Assembly: GCA_945873925.1 (NCBI GenBank)
Contig: CAMCES010000015.1
Location: 1-37,753 of the forward strand
Source of the DNA: Bordetella parapertussis
Lineage (GTDB): Bacteria > Pseudomonadota > Gammaproteobacteria > Burkholderiales > Burkholderiaceae_C
Reading direction: 5' to 3'
Length of the DNA: 37,753 nt
Shown here: in pieces, positions 8,156 through 16,582 of the stretch
How positions within the stretch are numbered: position 1 is the first letter of the stretch
Layout of the letters: each line of letters opens with the position of its first letter
The notes under the pieces: generated by a model
Databases searched by the model: none
What the model saw: the letters and a program-made list of their open reading frames with translations, nothing else
What the model was told of the DNA's origin: nothing
Made by a program: the position numbers and the translations under genes

Positions 8156-9668
8156 GGGGCACCACCTGTTCTAGCATTTTGGCGGACATCAAGACACTGG
8201 GTACACCGGCACCGGGCTGGCTGCTGGCTCCCACCATGAACAAATTGCGTACATCCTCGCTGCGGTTGTGCGGACGAAACCAAGCACTTTGCAGCAATAT
8301 GGGTTCGAGACCAAACCCTGCGCCTTTGTAAGACCACAAGCGGTCTTGGAAATCTTGCGGTGTTGTGACCTTGGAGGACACGACGTGTTGTTTCAAGTCG
8401 GGCAGCACCGTGTCTTGCAACACCGAGGCGATCGCGTCTTGATAGCGCTCGGTGATGGCAGGCCAATCGGTTTCGCTGCTCAAGTTGGGCACCACCGACA
8501 AGGCGTAAAAACTGTCACAGCCCGCAGGTGCCAAGGACGGGTCGGTGGCAGTTGGGCGGTACAGGTAAAGACTGAAGTCTTTGGACAGGGTGTGGTTTTT
8601 GAAAATGTCTTGCAGCAAACCTTGGTAGCGTGGACCCAGCACCATCATGTGGTGCGGCACATCGTGGTACTGGCGGTTGGTACCGAAATACCAAACAAAC
8701 AAACCCGAGGAGTACTTGCCTTTGGCAATGCGTTTGTCGGTCCAATGACGGCGCTGCTCAGGAGCGACCAGGTGCTTGTAAGTCCAGGCCGCGTCGGCAT
8801 TGCTTACCACGATGTCTGCGGGCAGGAATTCGCCACTTTGCAGTTCCACACCCACGGCTGTGCCTTGTTCTACCCGTATACGAGTCACTGGGGCGTTGTA
8901 GCGTATCGGCACCTGCCGGTTGGCCAGCAGCTTGACCAAGGCTTGCACAATCGCACCGGTGCCGCCCATGGCCGAGTGCACCCCCCAGCGCCGCTCCAAG
9001 ACATGGATCAAGGAATAGATACAAGTGACTGAAAACGGATTGCCACCGATCAAAAGCGGGTGAAAGCTCATGACGATGCGCAGCTTGGGGTGCTTGATGT
9101 ACTGGGCCACCATGCTGTAAATTGAGCGCCAAGCCTGCATTTTGATCAGGTTGGGCATGGCCTTGATGACATCGGTGATCGACTCAAAGGCGACCATGCC
9201 GAGCTCTTCAAAGCCCCATTGGTAACACCGGTCAGAGGCTTTCATCAGGTCTTTGAATCCCTGCACATCCGCTGGGTTGAACTTGGCGATCTCGGCCAAC
9301 ATCGCCTGGTCGTCATTGCTGTAGTCGAAATGGGTGCCGTCGTCGAAACGTATACGGTAGAAGGGCGACATCAAACGCAAATCCACATGGTCCGACATGT
9401 TTTCACCGCACAGGGTGAACAGTTCTTCGAGGTACTGCGGCATGGTGATGATGGTTGGACCGGCATCGAAGGTGAAGCCGTCTTGCTTGTGCACATATGC
9501 CCGACCACCGGCCATGTCGAGTTTTTCGAGCACCTGCACCTCGTAGCCTTTGACGCTGAGTCGAATCGCAGCGGCCAAGCCACCAAAACCGCTGCCAATC
9601 ACCACGGCACGCAGGCGTTTACCCCCTGCATGGTGGTGTCGTTCATCAGGCGCTTTGAATGCATTCAT
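8133..9668 (-). CDS. crtI: Phytoene desaturase
   Basis: This 511-residue FAD-dependent desaturase introduces double bonds into phytoene. The N-terminal dinucleotide fold is VVIGSGFGGLAAA (G25, G27, G30), followed by the typical GGRAYVHKQDGFTFDAGPT region. The C-terminal CrtI signature GAGVPSVLMSAKM is intact. ATG 9668 is chosen because it forms a 4-base ATGA overlap with the puhE stop; the frame is open 10 codons further upstream but that lies within puhE. Whether the product is neurosporene or lycopene cannot be read from sequence by eye. The later carotenoid genes crtC, crtD and crtF are not in the window. Confidence 0.95.
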   Translation of the reverse strand: MNAFKAPDERHHHAGGKRLRAVVIGSGFGGLAAAIRLSVKGYEVQVLEKLDMAGGRAYVHKQDGFTFDAGPTIITMPQYLEELFTLCGENMSDHVDLRLMSPFYRIRFDDGTHFDYSNDDQAMLAEIAKFNPADVQGFKDLMKASDRCYQWGFEELGMVAFESITDVIKAMPNLIKMQAWRSIYSMVAQYIKHPKLRIVMSFHPLLIGGNPFSVTCIYSLIHVLERRWGVHSAMGGTGAIVQALVKLLANRQVPIRYNAPVTRIRVEQGTAVGVELQSGEFLPADIVVSNADAAWTYKHLVAPEQRRHWTDKRIAKGKYSSGLFVWYFGTNRQYHDVPHHMMVLGPRYQGLLQDIFKNHTLSKDFSLYLYRPTATDPSLAPAGCDSFYALSVVPNLSSETDWPAITERYQDAIASVLQDTVLPDLKQHVVSSKVTTPQDFQDRLWSYKGAGFGLEPILLQSAWFRPHNRSEDVRNLFMVGASSQPGAGVPSVLMSAKMLEQVVPHAFAVHG

Positions 9669-10432
9669 GCGGTTTTCACTTTCATGGCCCAACCCCACAG
9701 GCGTTGCAATGGCAGGGCCAGCACCATCAAAACGTGTTCGATGATGGCCAAACCCAGCAAAGTGCAGAGCAGCACCCAGCCGGTAGTGACCAGCAAATCA
9801 CCAACCCGGACTTCCCACACCATCCAGGACCAGACTGCCACCGACAGCAGCATGGTGAGGTAGAAAAAAGGACTGGGCTTGCCGGTTTTGAAATAGCTAC
9901 CGATGTAGCGCAGGTGATCAGGCAGGTAGTGCGCACCCACTTGTGGCACCCCAAAAAACAAATTGAGCTTGGCACTCAAGCGCATGCACCAGAGCAAGGC
10001 AAAGGTGCATAAGGCCACATGGTTGGGTTGGCCCTGTTGCAAAGCCAACAAAACACCAAAGTTAAACAGCAAAGCCAGCTCGTGGTAGAGCAGCACCATC
10101 ACCGATTGGCCAAAGCGCTGGTTCAAGCCCAGGCCGGGCTCCAGTGGAGCACGGCGAGGACCAGCGAGCCAGCCAGTGAGGAAAGCCATCTCATGCCAAC
10201 TCCACATGGCGATCACGCTTACAAAACCCAGGTAGGTATTGACCATGGAATGGTTGCGCATGCTCTGCCACGCCGTCCACAGGCTCAAGCCGAGCAGAAA
10301 GCTCATGCCACACATGCTCCAGCGGAAGCTGCTGGGTGGCAAACGCACCAACCACAAAATCGCACCCGTACCCAACCACCAACTGAACACAGCAAACAAG
10401 ACAGCGCCTAAGGTGGTGGAGAAAAAATCCAT
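9665..10432 (-). CDS. puhE: Photosynthetic complex assembly protein PuhE (DUF3623)
   Basis: This 255-residue integral membrane protein belongs to the DUF3623 'putative photosynthetic complex assembly protein 2' family. About seven hydrophobic segments are visible, starting with TTLGAVLFAVFSWWLGTGA at residues 6-24. Conserved-looking polar pieces include MWSWHEMAFLTGW and RLSAKLNLFFGVPQVG. In Rhodobacter, PuhE affects assembly of the reaction centre and core antenna; its precise activity is not settled. It starts nine bases after acsF and ends in an ATGA overlap with crtI. Confidence 0.9.
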   Translation of the reverse strand: MDFFSTTLGAVLFAVFSWWLGTGAILWLVRLPPSSFRWSMCGMSFLLGLSLWTAWQSMRNHSMVNTYLGFVSVIAMWSWHEMAFLTGWLAGPRRAPLEPGLGLNQRFGQSVMVLLYHELALLFNFGVLLALQQGQPNHVALCTFALLWCMRLSAKLNLFFGVPQVGAHYLPDHLRYIGSYFKTGKPSPFFYLTMLLSVAVWSWMVWEVRVGDLLVTTGWVLLCTLLGLAIIEHVLMVLALPLQRLWGWAMKVKTA

Positions 10433-10441
10433 GTGCTGCGC

Positions 10442-11557
10442 TTACCAGGTTGGTTGCATGCGGATGTCAGCAGGCAAGGCTTGTTTCTTTACCGGCAACA
10501 GGTACAGGCGCCCAAAGGTGAGGAAGGCTTGCACCGCTGTGCTGGCGCGGCCAATGGCACCGAAGATGCCCCCGCGCGCTTTGGCTTGCGCGTTGGCCTT
10601 CGACAGCTCGACCAAGCGTGTCATGCAGGCGCGGAAAGTGGGGTGGTCGATGTCGACCTCGATCGGGAACACCTGGCGGCAGATGTCCGAGGTGATGCGA
10701 AACACCTCGTAGTCATAGTTGGTGGATTCAAAGCCCATGGCTTCATGCAACAAGGGACGGGTGTGGTCACGCACATACATGGTGGCGTACACCGCCAAGA
10801 TGAAGAAGCGAATCCAAAGCAAATTGCCGCCGCGCAGCAAATGCGGTTGGGCGCGCATGATCAGTGCAAAAGACTCGCCATGGCGGAACTCGTCATTGCA
10901 CCAGCGTTCAAACCAACGAAATATCGGGTGGAAGCGTTTGTCAGGGTGGCGCTCGAGTTGACGAAAAATCGTGATGTAACGCGCATAGCCGATTTTTTCG
11001 GACAGGTAGGTCGCGTAAAAGATGTATTTCGGCTTGAAGAAGGTGTAGTTTTTCTGGCGCTTGAGTTGCCCCAGGTCAATGCCCAAATCGAAGTCCTTGA
11101 GGGATTGGTTGATAAAGCCTGCGTGGCGGGATTCGTCGCGGGCCATGTAAGTCATCAACTGCTTGATATCAGGGTTGCTGATGTTTTTGCGGATTTCGTT
11201 GTACAAAATACAACCCGAAAACTCAGAGGTCAAAGAGCTGATGAGGAAATCCAAAAACTCCTGGCGCATCTCGGGCGACAGCTGTGGCATGAGTTTTTTC
11301 ACTTCCTCGGCAAACGCGGCATCGCGCTGGAAATGGTCGTGGTTGTTGTCCCCCTGGTACTCTTTCATCATCAGGTCCCACTCGGCACGCACCGGCTCGA
11401 CATCCAAGCGGTCCATGGCAGCGAAATCCGTGGTGTAAAAGCGTGGGCTCAAAACCGTGTTTTGCACCGCTTTGGCATTGGCATCTGCCGCTGTTTGCAC
11501 CTTGCCAATCAAAAGCTCCACATGGTCGTGGTCCATATCAAGGGTGCTGGTGTTCAT
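10442..11557 (-). CDS. acsF: Mg-protoporphyrin IX monomethyl ester oxidative cyclase
   Basis: This 371-residue diiron enzyme forms the isocyclic ring of chlorophylls using O2, converting Mg-protoporphyrin monomethyl ester towards divinyl protochlorophyllide. Ferritin-like ligands are visible as E112 (LTSEFSG), E121 (YNEIRKN), E142-x-x-H145 (DESRH) and E223-x-x-H226 (DEFRHGE). The length is typical for the proteobacterial enzyme. It lies four bases after puhC and nine before puhE. No radical-SAM bchE is present in this window, so at least this locus depends on oxygen for pigment synthesis, which fits an aerobic anoxygenic phototroph. Confidence 0.96.
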   Translation of the reverse strand: MNTSTLDMDHDHVELLIGKVQTAADANAKAVQNTVLSPRFYTTDFAAMDRLDVEPVRAEWDLMMKEYQGDNNHDHFQRDAAFAEEVKKLMPQLSPEMRQEFLDFLISSLTSEFSGCILYNEIRKNISNPDIKQLMTYMARDESRHAGFINQSLKDFDLGIDLGQLKRQKNYTFFKPKYIFYATYLSEKIGYARYITIFRQLERHPDKRFHPIFRWFERWCNDEFRHGESFALIMRAQPHLLRGGNLLWIRFFILAVYATMYVRDHTRPLLHEAMGFESTNYDYEVFRITSDICRQVFPIEVDIDHPTFRACMTRLVELSKANAQAKARGGIFGAIGRASTAVQAFLTFGRLYLLPVKKQALPADIRMQPTW

Positions 11558-11561
11558 GGTG

Positions 11562-12038
11562 TCAGTCCTGATGAGGTTGAGGTGATGAGGTGGTTAGGTA
11601 GTGCAGCTTGGCAAAATTGGACATATTGCCCGGACCAAACGACTCGAGGTAGATGCGGTGTTCGGTGGCTGGGTCGAGCAGGGTCAAACGGCCATCGCTG
11701 TGGGCCACCAGTTCGAAAGCAGGGCCAGAGCCAATGCCACGGCGCATGCGCTCGCGTGACAGCGTGCGCAAAACACCACGCACAAAGCCTTGCTCACCCT
11801 CAAAGCGGGTGATTTCGGCTTGGGTGTGGGCGTCCAACACCGCCACATCACCGTTTGGACGGTCTTCAAACCGCAGTTGCATTTGCCACAAAACTGGCGC
11901 TTGGTCTTGCGACAAGTCGGTGCTTTGGTTGCGCAACAGCGCCACCACCAAGAGCACGCTGGACAAAAAGCCGACAAATATCCAGCCGGTCAGTGCGTGA
12001 CGGCCTGGCAAGGCACCGCTGGATACGCTGGTGTTCAT
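11562..12038 (-). CDS. puhC: Photosynthetic complex assembly protein PuhC
   Basis: This 158-residue protein has one N-terminal membrane segment (about residues 16-36, GWIFVGFLSSVLLVVALL) and a periplasmic-type domain that includes GFVRGVLRTLSRERMRRG and an FAKLHYLT C-terminus. This is the PuhC pattern. PuhC influences reaction-centre/LH1 organisation in Rhodobacter. ATG 12038 overlaps the puhB stop as ATGA and is preferred over a start 32 codons upstream, which lies inside puhB. It is followed by acsF after four bases. Confidence 0.88.
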   Translation of the reverse strand: MNTSVSSGALPGRHALTGWIFVGFLSSVLLVVALLRNQSTDLSQDQAPVLWQMQLRFEDRPNGDVAVLDAHTQAEITRFEGEQGFVRGVLRTLSRERMRRGIGSGPAFELVAHSDGRLTLLDPATEHRIYLESFGPGNMSNFAKLHYLTTSSPQPHQD

Positions 12039-12703
12039 GTGGCCAACCCTTGGTGAGCAGGTTGATGAGACGCGGGTGCGGGATCGACCATGTCGCCAAA
12101 CACCGCGGCGACGCCAGGGTTGCACTCTTGCCATGCCTGTAACAGGCGTTCACCCACTTGCAAGGCATTTGGGATGCAGCGCAAACAGGGCTCTGTGTCC
12201 TTCAAGGCCCAAGGCTTGGCATGCGGCCACAGGTTGAGCCAAGCGATATGGTCGTTACCGGCGAGTTTGAAGGCGATGTCGCCAAAGCCATTGGCGCGTG
12301 GTTTGATGGAGGCGGCCGCGACCATGCGCAACGGCAGGTTGAAGGTCAGGGTCAAAACAATGCCGATGCGCATGACCATGCGTTTGCTGGTCAGGGTGTA
12401 CATGGCAGTGCGTGCGGTGAGCCAAGCCATCAGGGTGAGCAGACCCAATGCCGTCAAGCTCAGGGCCAAACTGGTGAGCAAGGGCACCAGCAAACTGGGC
12501 TGGGGCTCGCCCATCAGGTACAAGGCCTGTATGAACATCATTGCGGCGAAATAAATCGCCAAGCTTCGCACATGGAAAACCCGCAAAGCCAGTTGACGCC
12601 AATCAGGCGAGCCTTGCCAAAGCAAGCGCTCGCCAACGGGCAAGGCTTCGGGCAAGCCTGGGGCAGCTTCGAATTCATGCTCGTGGTGGGGATTGATGTT
12701 CAA
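12035..12703 (-). CDS. puhB: Photosynthetic complex assembly protein PuhB
   Basis: This 222-residue membrane protein is required for reaction-centre assembly in Rhodobacter. Hydrophobic segments are seen at about residues 46-65 and 70-95. They are followed by a PH-like section (TARTAMYTLTSKRMVMRIG, then FGDIAFKL and WPHAKPW) typical of PuhB. The start is TTG at 12703, overlapping the puhA stop as TTGA; no ATG near the N-terminus fits better. The ATGA overlap with puhC at the other end suggests stepwise translational coupling of puhA-B-C. Confidence 0.9.
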   Translation of the reverse strand: MNINPHHEHEFEAAPGLPEALPVGERLLWQGSPDWRQLALRVFHVRSLAIYFAAMMFIQALYLMGEPQPSLLVPLLTSLALSLTALGLLTLMAWLTARTAMYTLTSKRMVMRIGIVLTLTFNLPLRMVAAASIKPRANGFGDIAFKLAGNDHIAWLNLWPHAKPWALKDTEPCLRCIPNALQVGERLLQAWQECNPGVAAVFGDMVDPAPASHQPAHQGLAT

Positions 12704-13461
12704 AACATGGGCTCCTGACGGTCAGGCGTGGCGTATAGGGTGCCAGCGCCGAAGTAGGCGGTGATCTTTTCTTCCTCTAGCAAGGTGATTTGCTCGGGGC
12801 TCTTGGTTTTAGGGACATTGGCAAACTGGGACGCCACGACCGCCGCGACAAACACGCCACGGGCCTTGATGCGCGAGAAAGTCATCGGCAGTAAGACCGT
12901 TCCACCTTGGTTCAATTCGACCTCGATATAGCGAAACATCATTTCGCAGCGGTCAACCCACAGGTCTTTGACGGTACCTGCTTGGTAACGGTCCGCACCA
13001 TACACAGGCATGCCGCGGGGATCGAGATCGGGTGACATCACGCCATGGTCGGCGGCAATGCGCAAAGGCACGATCTTGATCTGGTCACCGTGGTAGAGGT
13101 CTGGCTCGTCAGCGCGGGCAGCCCAAGCGCCTGGGCCGACACCTGCCAGCAAAGGGTCACCCACAGGCTCCAGCGGTGCGCCCAACCAGCCGTGGCTGGG
13201 CTGTCCACTGAAGCTGCCATCAGGACGGTTGAAATCGGGTGACAAAATCTCGCGGCCATTGGCCAACTTATACACCTTGGGTTCAGGCACGGGCCAGCCT
13301 GTTTGCGTCGGACCGCCTTGCAAATGGCCGTTGTCCATCGGATAGCCCTCGCGGTGACCTTCGCGAACGAGGTAGTAAACCAAACCTGCAAAAAAAGCCC
13401 AGAACATGTAGAGCACGATTTGCGCGACATCGACATATTGGGTGATAGCACCTGTTTCCAT
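12700..13461 (-). CDS. puhA: Photosynthetic reaction centre H subunit
   Basis: This 253-residue H subunit caps the cytoplasmic side of the type II reaction centre. It has the expected single N-terminal membrane helix (residues 12-31) followed by the EGHREGYPM segment. The PRC-barrel core includes GTVKDLWVDRCEMMFRYIEVEL and LLPMTFSRI. The C-terminal EEEKITAYFGAGTLYA stretch is typical. ATG 13461 is supported by an AGGAG ribosome site seven bases upstream. The frame is open for 33 codons upstream, but that stretch runs into lhaA. The L and M subunits (puf operon) are not in this window. Confidence 0.95.
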   Translation of the reverse strand: METGAITQYVDVAQIVLYMFWAFFAGLVYYLVREGHREGYPMDNGHLQGGPTQTGWPVPEPKVYKLANGREILSPDFNRPDGSFSGQPSHGWLGAPLEPVGDPLLAGVGPGAWAARADEPDLYHGDQIKIVPLRIAADHGVMSPDLDPRGMPVYGADRYQAGTVKDLWVDRCEMMFRYIEVELNQGGTVLLPMTFSRIKARGVFVAAVVASQFANVPKTKSPEQITLLEEEKITAYFGAGTLYATPDRQEPMF

Positions 13462-13501
13462 GGTTGAACTCCTTTGAAGTGGGAGAGGGTCGAAAAATCC
13501 A

Positions 13502-14923
13502 TCAGCCTGGCAACTGTGCCAGGCCAAAACGGTTGTCTTCTGCTTGGGGGCGGCGACCACGTGTCACCAAGGGCCCCAAAGCAATCAACACGGCAAACAG
13601 CATGAACATTTCGATGTGAAACACCATGCTGTAACCCGTGACAGGGGAATCCAAAGCTTCGCCAAGAAAGCCTTGTTCGGCCAGCGAGCCAGCCAGATCG
13701 CGGACCAGGCCACCCAAGGCCATGGCCAAACCTGCGGCGGTGGCTTGCACCGCGCCCCAGGCACCCAGCACGATGCCAGTTTGGGTTTCATCGGTGAGGG
13801 ACATGGCGTGCAGCAACATGCCCACCGAAAACAAGCCACCTGCAAAACCGATCAAGGCCGCGCCCGACTGGAACAACAGGGCCGACTCCAAAGGCGCAGA
13901 AAAAATCACACCAGCAAAAGCAGGCAGACCCAGCAAAGCACCAAGCGCGGCCAAGCGGCAGGCGTCCACACCTTTGCCCAAGATACGGGCCGACCAGGCA
14001 AAAGCGAGCAGGGCACCCGCCGCGCTCAACGCGGTCAAACCGCTGGTGAGGCTGACATTCAAGCCCAAAACCTGGCCACCATAGGGTTCCAGCACGATGT
14101 CTTGCATGCTGAAGGCGGCGCTGCCCAAACCCACGGTCCAGAGGAATCGGCGCATGCGCGGCATGGCAATGAGCGCTCGCCATTGCTGGGAAAACCCGTC
14201 GGCATCACGTGCACCGCGCTTGACACCACGCGCCTCTTGTTTCCACAGGGAAGTGATGTTCAAGAGCACCACCAACACCGCGCTGCCTTGCACCACCTGG
14301 ATCAACCGCAGCGGTGAAAAATCAAACAACAAATAACTCAGTGCTGCGCTGCCAACGATCAAGCCGAGCAACTGCATTGCGTACATCAAGGCCACCACGC
14401 GGGGACGTTTGACTTCGGGGGAGATGTCCGAGGCCAGGGCCAAGCCAGCGGTTTGTGTGATCTGCATGCCCGCACCCACAGACAAAAACGCCACTGCCGC
14501 GCCAATGCGGATCACCCATTCGTAGCCCTCACGTGGCTCGGACAAGCCCATCAGCGCAAAAGGCATGACAGCCAAACCGGCAAACATGTAAATCGTGCCA
14601 ATCCACATATAGGGCAGGCGGCGCAGGCCCAGCGCCGACGGGTGGGTGTCGCTGCGGTAGCCGATCATGGCGCGCAGGGGTGCAAACACCAAGGGCAAGG
14701 CCACCGACAAAGCCACCCACCAGGCAGGCACATTCAGCTCCAAGATCATCACTCGGTTGAGGGTGCCAACCAACAAGGCCATGGTCATGCCGACCGACAG
14801 CTGGAACAAGGCCAAGCGAAACAGCCGCCCCAAAGGCAGATCGTGCGATGCCGCATCGGCAAACGGCACGTACTGCAGCATGACACTTTGCATCCATGCG
14901 GGAGGGCGAAAGCCTTTTTTCAT
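13502..14923 (-). CDS. lhaA: LH1 assembly protein LhaA (PucC/BCD MFS family)
   Basis: This 473-residue polytopic membrane protein of the PucC/LhaA branch of the major facilitator superfamily supports assembly of the core antenna LH1, probably by handling bacteriochlorophyll. About twelve hydrophobic segments can be seen. Typical pieces are RVMILELNVPAWWVAL, APLRAMIGYRSDTH, the glycine-rich AGMQITQTAGLALASD and MQDIVLEPYGGQVLGL. ATG 14923 is chosen because it gives an ATGA overlap with bchM; the 82-codon upstream extension lies inside bchM. puhA follows after 40 bases with its own good ribosome site. Confidence 0.93.
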   Translation of the reverse strand: MKKGFRPPAWMQSVMLQYVPFADAASHDLPLGRLFRLALFQLSVGMTMALLVGTLNRVMILELNVPAWWVALSVALPLVFAPLRAMIGYRSDTHPSALGLRRLPYMWIGTIYMFAGLAVMPFALMGLSEPREGYEWVIRIGAAVAFLSVGAGMQITQTAGLALASDISPEVKRPRVVALMYAMQLLGLIVGSAALSYLLFDFSPLRLIQVVQGSAVLVVLLNITSLWKQEARGVKRGARDADGFSQQWRALIAMPRMRRFLWTVGLGSAAFSMQDIVLEPYGGQVLGLNVSLTSGLTALSAAGALLAFAWSARILGKGVDACRLAALGALLGLPAFAGVIFSAPLESALLFQSGAALIGFAGGLFSVGMLLHAMSLTDETQTGIVLGAWGAVQATAAGLAMALGGLVRDLAGSLAEQGFLGEALDSPVTGYSMVFHIEMFMLFAVLIALGPLVTRGRRPQAEDNRFGLAQLPG

Positions 14924-15645
14924 GCTTGCTTCCACTCCCAGGCCTGCGAGGTGTAGAAACCACTGGAGATGCGCTGCATGTTGCCTGGACACCAGCCCTT
15001 GGCACGCACCGCACGCTCCAGATAAACATGCAAAGTGCTTTGACGCACAGGGGCGAGCTGTGGCGAGCGGTCTGCGCGGGGGAACAACCTGCCCATGGCA
15101 TGGGCTGTGGCCAGCAAAGGGGAATGCGGCGCGAAGGTGAACAGGACCGAGTGCCGGGTGCGTGCACACAAGGCTTCCACCGCGTTGGCAATGGTTTGGG
15201 TGTCGTAGTGGATCAGCGAGTCCATACAGACCACATGGTCGAACTCGCCATGCTCAGCGCCGAGCATGTCACCGGCCATGAACTGGATGCTGCCGCCCCT
15301 GGCGCTCAATGCGGGGTTGGTCAACAGCTCTTGGGCATGGCGATCGCGGGCCAAGTTGACCAAGGTTGGCGAGAGGTCGATGGCCAGCACCTGTGCGCCG
15401 CGAAGCATGGCTTCTTGCGCCAAAGCACCGGTGCCGCAACCGGCATCGAGCAAGCGCAGACCGCGCATGTCTAGCGGTAACCACGACAACAAGGTGTGGC
15501 GCATCTGGTCGCGGCCCTTTCGCACTGTGGCGCGGATGCGTCCCACGGGTGCGTTGGAGGTCAGCACCTCCCAAGCTTTGGCGGCGGTGCGATCGAAATA
15601 GTGTTGAATCTCACCGCGCCTGGCGACATAGCTTTGCTGGTTCAT
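14920..15645 (-). CDS. bchM: Mg-protoporphyrin IX O-methyltransferase
   Basis: This 241-residue SAM-dependent enzyme methylates the C13 propionate of Mg-protoporphyrin IX, the step before the AcsF cyclase. The SAM site is LLDAGCGTGALAQEA (about residues 65-79), followed by the acidic VLAIDLS strand end. The AGDML segment and C-terminal positively charged part fit the BchM family. ATG 15645 lies one base after the bchL stop (TGA-C-ATG). A TTG three codons upstream overlaps bchL and is less likely. Confidence 0.94.
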   Translation of the reverse strand: MNQQSYVARRGEIQHYFDRTAAKAWEVLTSNAPVGRIRATVRKGRDQMRHTLLSWLPLDMRGLRLLDAGCGTGALAQEAMLRGAQVLAIDLSPTLVNLARDRHAQELLTNPALSARGGSIQFMAGDMLGAEHGEFDHVVCMDSLIHYDTQTIANAVEALCARTRHSVLFTFAPHSPLLATAHAMGRLFPRADRSPQLAPVRQSTLHVYLERAVRAKGWCPGNMQRISSGFYTSQAWEWKQA

Positions 15646-15646
15646 G

Positions 15647-16561
15647 TCAGTCAAATCCCAATAAATCGAAAATATCGCGGTCTTTCATGGGGATCGAAGG
15701 CAGCGGGTCGGAACCTGCCCACAAGGCTGCGGCCAAGCGCAAGTACTCGTCTTGCACGGCCTTGATCGCGGGCGTGGCTTCCAGCTCAAACATGGTGCAT
15801 TTCTGCAAACGGCTTTTGCGGATTTCGTCGAGCATGGGGAAATGCGCCATGTTCTTCAAACCGGTGACCGCGTTGAACTTGTCGACTTGATCAGTCGCAT
15901 CGCTGCGGTTGACGATCACGCCGCCCAAACGCACGTTGTAGTTTTTGGACTTGGCACCAATGGCTTGCACGATGCGGTTCATCGCGAAAATCGAGTCGAA
16001 GTCGTTGGCGGTGACGATCAAGGCGCGGTCGGCGTGTTGCAAGGGAGCAGCAAAGCCACCACACACCACATCGCCCAGCACATCGAAGATGACCACATCG
16101 GTGTCTTCGAGCAAATGGTGCTCTTTCAAGAGCTTGACGGTTTGACCCACCACATAGCCGCCACAACCTGTGCCCGCAGGTGGGCCACCGGCTTCGACGC
16201 ACATCACACCGTTGTAGCCCTTGAACACAAAGTCTTCCAAGCGCAACTCTTCTGCATGGAAGTCCACGGTCTCCAAGGCGTCGATCACCGTGGGCATGAG
16301 TTTTTTGGTGAGCGTGAAGGTCGAGTCGTGTTTCGGGTCACAACCGATTTGCAGCACCCGTTTGCCCAGCTTGCTGAAAGCGACAGACAGGTTGGAGGAG
16401 GTGGTGCTTTTGCCAATGCCGCCTTTGCCATAAATCGCAAACACCTTGGCATTGCCGATCTTGACCATCGGGTCTTGTTGCACCTGAACGCTGCCTTCGC
16501 CATCGGGTGGGCGGGGGCCGCGCTTGATATCGTTAACGGATATGGTGGCTGTTTCATTCAT
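15647..16561 (-). CDS. bchL: Dark-operative protochlorophyllide reductase Fe protein
   Basis: This 304-residue NifH-like homodimeric ATPase feeds electrons to BchNB for light-independent reduction of protochlorophyllide to chlorophyllide. The P-loop is YGKGGIGKSTTSSN (residues 44-57). Cluster-ligand cysteines correspond to C133 (in PAGTGCGGYV) and C167 (in DVVCGGFA). A roughly 35-residue N-terminal extension precedes the core, as in Rhodobacter BchL. It starts 21 bases after bchB. The enzyme is oxygen-sensitive, so its pairing with an O2-dependent cyclase implies fluctuating or low oxygen during pigment synthesis. Confidence 0.97.
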   Translation of the reverse strand: MNETATISVNDIKRGPRPPDGEGSVQVQQDPMVKIGNAKVFAIYGKGGIGKSTTSSNLSVAFSKLGKRVLQIGCDPKHDSTFTLTKKLMPTVIDALETVDFHAEELRLEDFVFKGYNGVMCVEAGGPPAGTGCGGYVVGQTVKLLKEHHLLEDTDVVIFDVLGDVVCGGFAAPLQHADRALIVTANDFDSIFAMNRIVQAIGAKSKNYNVRLGGVIVNRSDATDQVDKFNAVTGLKNMAHFPMLDEIRKSRLQKCTMFELEATPAIKAVQDEYLRLAAALWAGSDPLPSIPMKDRDIFDLLGFD

Positions 16562-16582
16562 TGACTTGACTCCAGTGGGACT

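Noticed and set aside
10433..11812. Open frame of 459 codons on the plus strand opposite acsF and puhC
   Set aside because: AcsF ligands on the minus strand are complete, and the plus-strand translation shows no domain.
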